Shown piece by piece: positions 5,606 to 7,916 of a stretch of 7,916 nucleotides of DNA. The translations under genes were made by a program, and so were the position numbers. Origin of the DNA: Oscillospiraceae bacterium (GTDB taxonomy: Bacteria; Bacillota; Clostridia; Oscillospirales; Ruminococcaceae); NCBI GenBank assembly GCA_016302655.1, contig JAEDNF010000069.1, positions 1-7,916 on the forward strand, read 5' to 3'. The notes under the pieces were generated by a model. That model saw only the letters and a list, made by a program, of their open reading frames with translations. It was not told where the DNA came from and ran no database searches. Within the stretch, counting starts at the first letter, position 1. Each line of letters begins with the position of its first letter.

Positions 5606-7720
5606 ATGAAGATCAAGAGCTTACTTATTATAGTGCTTGCGTGCTTTGTTATTATTCCGTCGGTTGCATTTGCTTGCGTTGCCAATATTCAGATGAATGA
5701 TCTGGCACTCAAGAATTACAGAAACACGGCAATGACGATGGCTGAAAAGCAGTCGTTCAACATCACGCAGTATTTCCGTTTGCTTTCTGCAAGCGCACAG
5801 CAGATCGCCGACAATCCCGACTTGCTTGATATAAGCACGAAGAACGATGTGCCGACTTCCCGTCCTCTTGAGATTTTTTCCGAAATCAGCAAGCAGGGCA
5901 ATTTCGAAGGCTCTTCAACCGCTAACGAAAATGTACGCATAAACCGTATTATGATAGTTGACAATGCTACATACAAGCCTGTAGCATATACCGATAACGG
6001 TACCGATTTCCCGGATGTAAGCGATAATATGGTAAGCACTCTCAAGAATATCTGCGCTCGCAAAGACGGTGAGATAACCATATATTCTTCGGATGTGTAT
6101 ACTCAGTTCAGTGACAACGATTCTGCCAAGGATGATCCTCTGTTTGAAAAATCAACAGAAGTAAAGCTTGTTACAAAATATAAAAAAGGAGATTATTCGG
6201 TAGTTATTTTCTTTAACGGAAATGCCCTCAAGGCATATACTACTTCATCTCAGTTTGCAAACAACAGTGACCTTATTCTCATAGACTCTAACGGCTCTAT
6301 TATGCACAGCAGCTATAGAGGAAATATTGCCGATAATCAGTTTAAGGATTACGCCAAGTTTACTCAGAACGCAAAAGAGAATACGCCTACACAGGTAGAC
6401 AACTACAGAACAGATTCACAGAGCAAACCCTCTATAGGATATGCTATAAAGCTTCCTGCAATCAATGAGGGCGAGGATAGCTGGACGCTTGCTGTATCGG
6501 CTGAAACAGAAAAGGCTTACATTCAGTCGGGCGACGCAATGGGCAAGATAGTCGGAACTATAGTATTTGTATCGATTCTCTTCATTGCAGGCGCAATAGT
6601 AATCGTATTTATCATAACAAAGCCTATCAAGATGATTGAAGAAACGCTTGTAAAGGTTCACAGAGGCGACCATGAGGCTCGTATCAATGTTATAGCAAAT
6701 AACGAATACGGTGAAATTGCCCGTACCTTCAACGACCTTATCGATGATATCGTAGTAAGTGAAGGCAGATACCGTACCATTATCGAGATGTCCGATAATA
6801 TCATATTTGAGTGGAACTTCAAGTCTAACGATGTATTCTTCTCAAATAACTTCAACAAGAAGTTCAGCTACCGTGCTCCGTCCGACCACTTCGGAGACAG
6901 CTTCCTGCTTAAAGTTAAGGTTCATCCCGAGGATAACGAGCGTTACCACAAGGATCTCGAAAAGCTGTCAAAGGGCGAAGAGTTTACAGGAAACGAATAT
7001 CGTTGGAAGAATATTTACGGCGACTATATCTGGATACTGCTCCGTACAGCTACTATCCGTGACAGAGAAGGCAATATAGCTAAGATAGTCGGTGTTATTG
7101 TTGATATAGACCGTGCTAAGAAGAGTGAAAAGCTTCTTACCGAAAGAGCAAGCTACGACAGCCTTACCGGTCTTTATAACCGTGAATCCATTGAGCGTAC
7201 CATCGACAATGAAATCGAGCTTATCAATGTACGCAAGAGCGAGTTTGCTATTCTGTTCATTGATGTTGACGACTTCAAGATCTACAATGATAAATACAGC
7301 CATGCAACAGGCGACCAGGTGCTTAAGTTCGTAGCAAATACCATAAACTTCATTATCAAGGGATTCGGTACAGCCGGCCGTTACGGCGGAGATGAGTTTG
7401 TTGCCTGCATCAGAAATGTAGAAACAAACGAACCTACCCGTGTTGCAAGAGATATCCTTGCAGGACTTAAGGAAGGCTTTACATCCGATAACGGCGACAA
7501 GCTCTCGGTCAATGCAAGTATCGGTATTTCGGTAATCAAAGACGCTTCGCTGCACGTTGATGAAATTATCGGTATGGCCGATGACGCAATGTACAAGATC
7601 AAGAAGAACGGTAAGTCGAATTTCGGCATACTCAATAAAGACTCTGTTCCCGATATCCCCGATTCGGTTGATGAAGAAGATGTTCTCGGAGGAAGCGATA
7701 CTTCTGAGATCACAGAATAA
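5606..7720 (+). CDS. Membrane diguanylate cyclase: dCACHE-HAMP-PAS-GGDEF
   Basis: This 704-residue sensor enzyme should make cyclic di-GMP from two GTP. Membrane segment 1 (about 5-27) and segment 2 (about 313-337) flank an extracytoplasmic region of about 285 residues, with the length and helical start (NYRNTAMTMAEKQSFNITQYF) of a double-CACHE ligand-sensing domain. A HAMP domain follows (about 337-385, with P340 and NEYGEIARTFNDLIDDI), then a PAS domain of the PAS_3 type (about 386-505, ending GNIAKIVGVIVDIDRAK). The GGDEF domain (about 512-675) has DSLTGLYNR (518-526), DVDDFKIYND (553-562), the GGDEF signature (594-598) and NASIGIS (636-642). Catalytic residues look intact. The RxxD inhibitory site expected before GGDEF is replaced by K585 and G588. 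The last 25 residues are an acidic, probably disordered tail. The ligand sensed is unknown. It is transcribed alone and divergently from the flippase operon; a c-di-GMP link to glycan export is possible but only inferred. Confidence 0.95.
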   Translation: MKIKSLLIIVLACFVIIPSVAFACVANIQMNDLALKNYRNTAMTMAEKQSFNITQYFRLLSASAQQIADNPDLLDISTKNDVPTSRPLEIFSEISKQGNFEGSSTANENVRINRIMIVDNATYKPVAYTDNGTDFPDVSDNMVSTLKNICARKDGEITIYSSDVYTQFSDNDSAKDDPLFEKSTEVKLVTKYKKGDYSVVIFFNGNALKAYTTSSQFANNSDLILIDSNGSIMHSSYRGNIADNQFKDYAKFTQNAKENTPTQVDNYRTDSQSKPSIGYAIKLPAINEGEDSWTLAVSAETEKAYIQSGDAMGKIVGTIVFVSILFIAGAIVIVFIITKPIKMIEETLVKVHRGDHEARINVIANNEYGEIARTFNDLIDDIVVSEGRYRTIIEMSDNIIFEWNFKSNDVFFSNNFNKKFSYRAPSDHFGDSFLLKVKVHPEDNERYHKDLEKLSKGEEFTGNEYRWKNIYGDYIWILLRTATIRDREGNIAKIVGVIVDIDRAKKSEKLLTERASYDSLTGLYNRESIERTIDNEIELINVRKSEFAILFIDVDDFKIYNDKYSHATGDQVLKFVANTINFIIKGFGTAGRYGGDEFVACIRNVETNEPTRVARDILAGLKEGFTSDNGDKLSVNASIGISVIKDASLHVDEIIGMADDAMYKIKKNGKSNFGILNKDSVPDIPDSVDEEDVLGGSDTSEITE

Positions 7721-7732
7721 TTCGTTAAAACG

Positions 7733-7756
7733 GAAGTGCTGTTTCTACAGCACTTC
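7733..7756 (+). terminator. Hairpin 1 after the diguanylate cyclase gene
   Basis: A perfect 9-bp stem GAAGTGCTG/CAGCACTTC with a 6-nt loop lies 12 nt beyond the stop codon. It has no T-run of its own and shares its last base with the next hairpin. It is probably part of a compound 3' end with the hairpin at 7756-7788. Confidence 0.5.
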
Positions 7757-7788
7757 AGCTTGTTGAAAAAGTATTTTTCGACAAGCTG
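7756..7788 (+). terminator. Hairpin 2, likely main terminator of the diguanylate cyclase gene
   Basis: A 15-bp stem (7756-7770 with 7774-7788) closes a 3-nt GTA loop; its upper part is A5/T5. The single imperfect pair (T7764 with G7780) is a G-U wobble in plus-strand RNA but an A-C mismatch in minus-strand RNA, so it favours rightward transcription. No T-run follows the stem, which is atypical for intrinsic termination. Confidence 0.55.
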
Positions 7789-7817
7789 TCAGACTTCGAG
7801 AAACACACGCAGACACT

Positions 7818-7841
7818 GTGATTGTCCTTGCGGTCAATCAC
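7818..7841. repeat. Hairpin 3
   Basis: GTGATTG pairs with CAATCAC (7 bp), followed by one T-T mismatch and two more C-G pairs around a TTGC loop. There is no T-run on either side. It directly abuts the next hairpin (7842-7873). Its function is unclear. Confidence 0.45.
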
Positions 7842-7873
7842 CAAACGCACAAAAATTAATTTTCGTGCGTTTG
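7842..7873 (-). terminator. Hairpin 4, possible terminator of a gene entering from the right
   Basis: The 9-bp stem CAAACGCAC/GTGCGTTTG continues through one imperfect pair into AAAA/TTTT around a TTAA loop. The imperfect pair (A7851 with C7864) becomes a G-U wobble in minus-strand RNA, so the stem is fully paired only for leftward transcription. It starts 13 nt after a minus-strand stop codon at 7887-7889. No T-run follows. Confidence 0.45.
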
Positions 7874-7886
7874 TAAGAGGATTCAA

Positions 7887-7916
7887 TTAGAAAGAGTCAC
7901 CGTCGGCGTACAAAGG
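7887..7916 (-). CDS. Possible 3' end of a gene continuing past the right edge
   Basis: On the minus strand, nine open codons run from the window edge to a TAA (complement of 7887-7889), reading PLYADGDSF. This stretch is far too short to identify. Its only support is the leftward-favouring hairpin starting 13 nt beyond the stop, which fits a gene convergent with the diguanylate cyclase gene. The true frame could be another one. Confidence 0.25.
   Translation of the reverse strand, partial: PLYADGDSF

Noticed and set aside
5672..5679. Lipoprotein signal ending at C24 of the cyclase
   Set aside because: The residues before the Cys (AFAC) do not fit a lipobox, and the family has an uncleaved first membrane segment.
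6968..7555. 195-codon minus-strand open frame opposite the PAS-GGDEF region
   Set aside because: It is antisense to a clearly conserved coding region, has no promoter or ribosome site, and has no recognisable protein features.
7902..7911. GTCGGCGTAC near the right edge resembling GTCAGCGTAC at 7-16 as possible repeats bounding the window
   Set aside because: Nine of ten bases over a single short word is expected by chance at this scale, and the flanks do not match.

Overview
The window looks like a chromosomal segment from a low-to-moderate GC anaerobic Firmicute of the class Clostridia, plausibly an Oscillospiraceae/Ruminococcus-like gut bacterium. This rests on the fused FeoA-FeoB with a small Cys-rich partner, clostridial-style extended -10 promoters, and the dCACHE-HAMP-PAS-GGDEF layout. 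It is inference from gene type and composition; no marker gene is present.

Left part (1-2652), minus strand: an iron-uptake unit. A fused FeoA-FeoB ferrous-iron transporter (256-2601) is followed with no intervening base by a 55-residue, single-membrane-segment, Cys-rich protein (88-255). A strong symmetrical hairpin at 26-60 ends the unit. A Fur-like 7-1-7 inverted repeat (2626-2640) and a weak promoter candidate lie just upstream of feoAB, so the unit may have its own iron-responsive start although it also sits 51 nt behind the preceding gene.

Middle part (2653-5229), minus strand: a two-gene envelope-glycan cassette. It holds a multi-membrane-segment flippase of the Wzx/MATE-like polysaccharide-exporter superfamily and, 18 nt later, a sugar-transfer-associated ATP-grasp protein. 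No glycosyltransferase or sugar-nucleotide enzyme is in view. A good promoter (5282-5310) precedes the flippase gene.

Intergenic 5230-5605 separates this leftward block from a rightward gene. It carries two divergent promoters, both with extended -10 elements, and an unexplained imperfect inverted repeat with a 43-nt centre. It also carries a short leader hairpin that masks an orphan Shine-Dalgarno-like sequence.

Right part (5606-7916), plus strand: one large membrane-bound diguanylate cyclase (TM-dCACHE-TM-HAMP-PAS-GGDEF) with an intact GGDEF signature but no RxxD product-inhibition site. Downstream, 7733-7873 is crowded with four hairpins, and nine open codons ending in a stop reach the right edge on the minus strand. 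The genes are of recognisable families. I did not find a convincing new multi-gene system. The least explained items are the palindrome at 5360-5425, the hairpin array at 7733-7873, and the isolated flippase/ATP-grasp pair.
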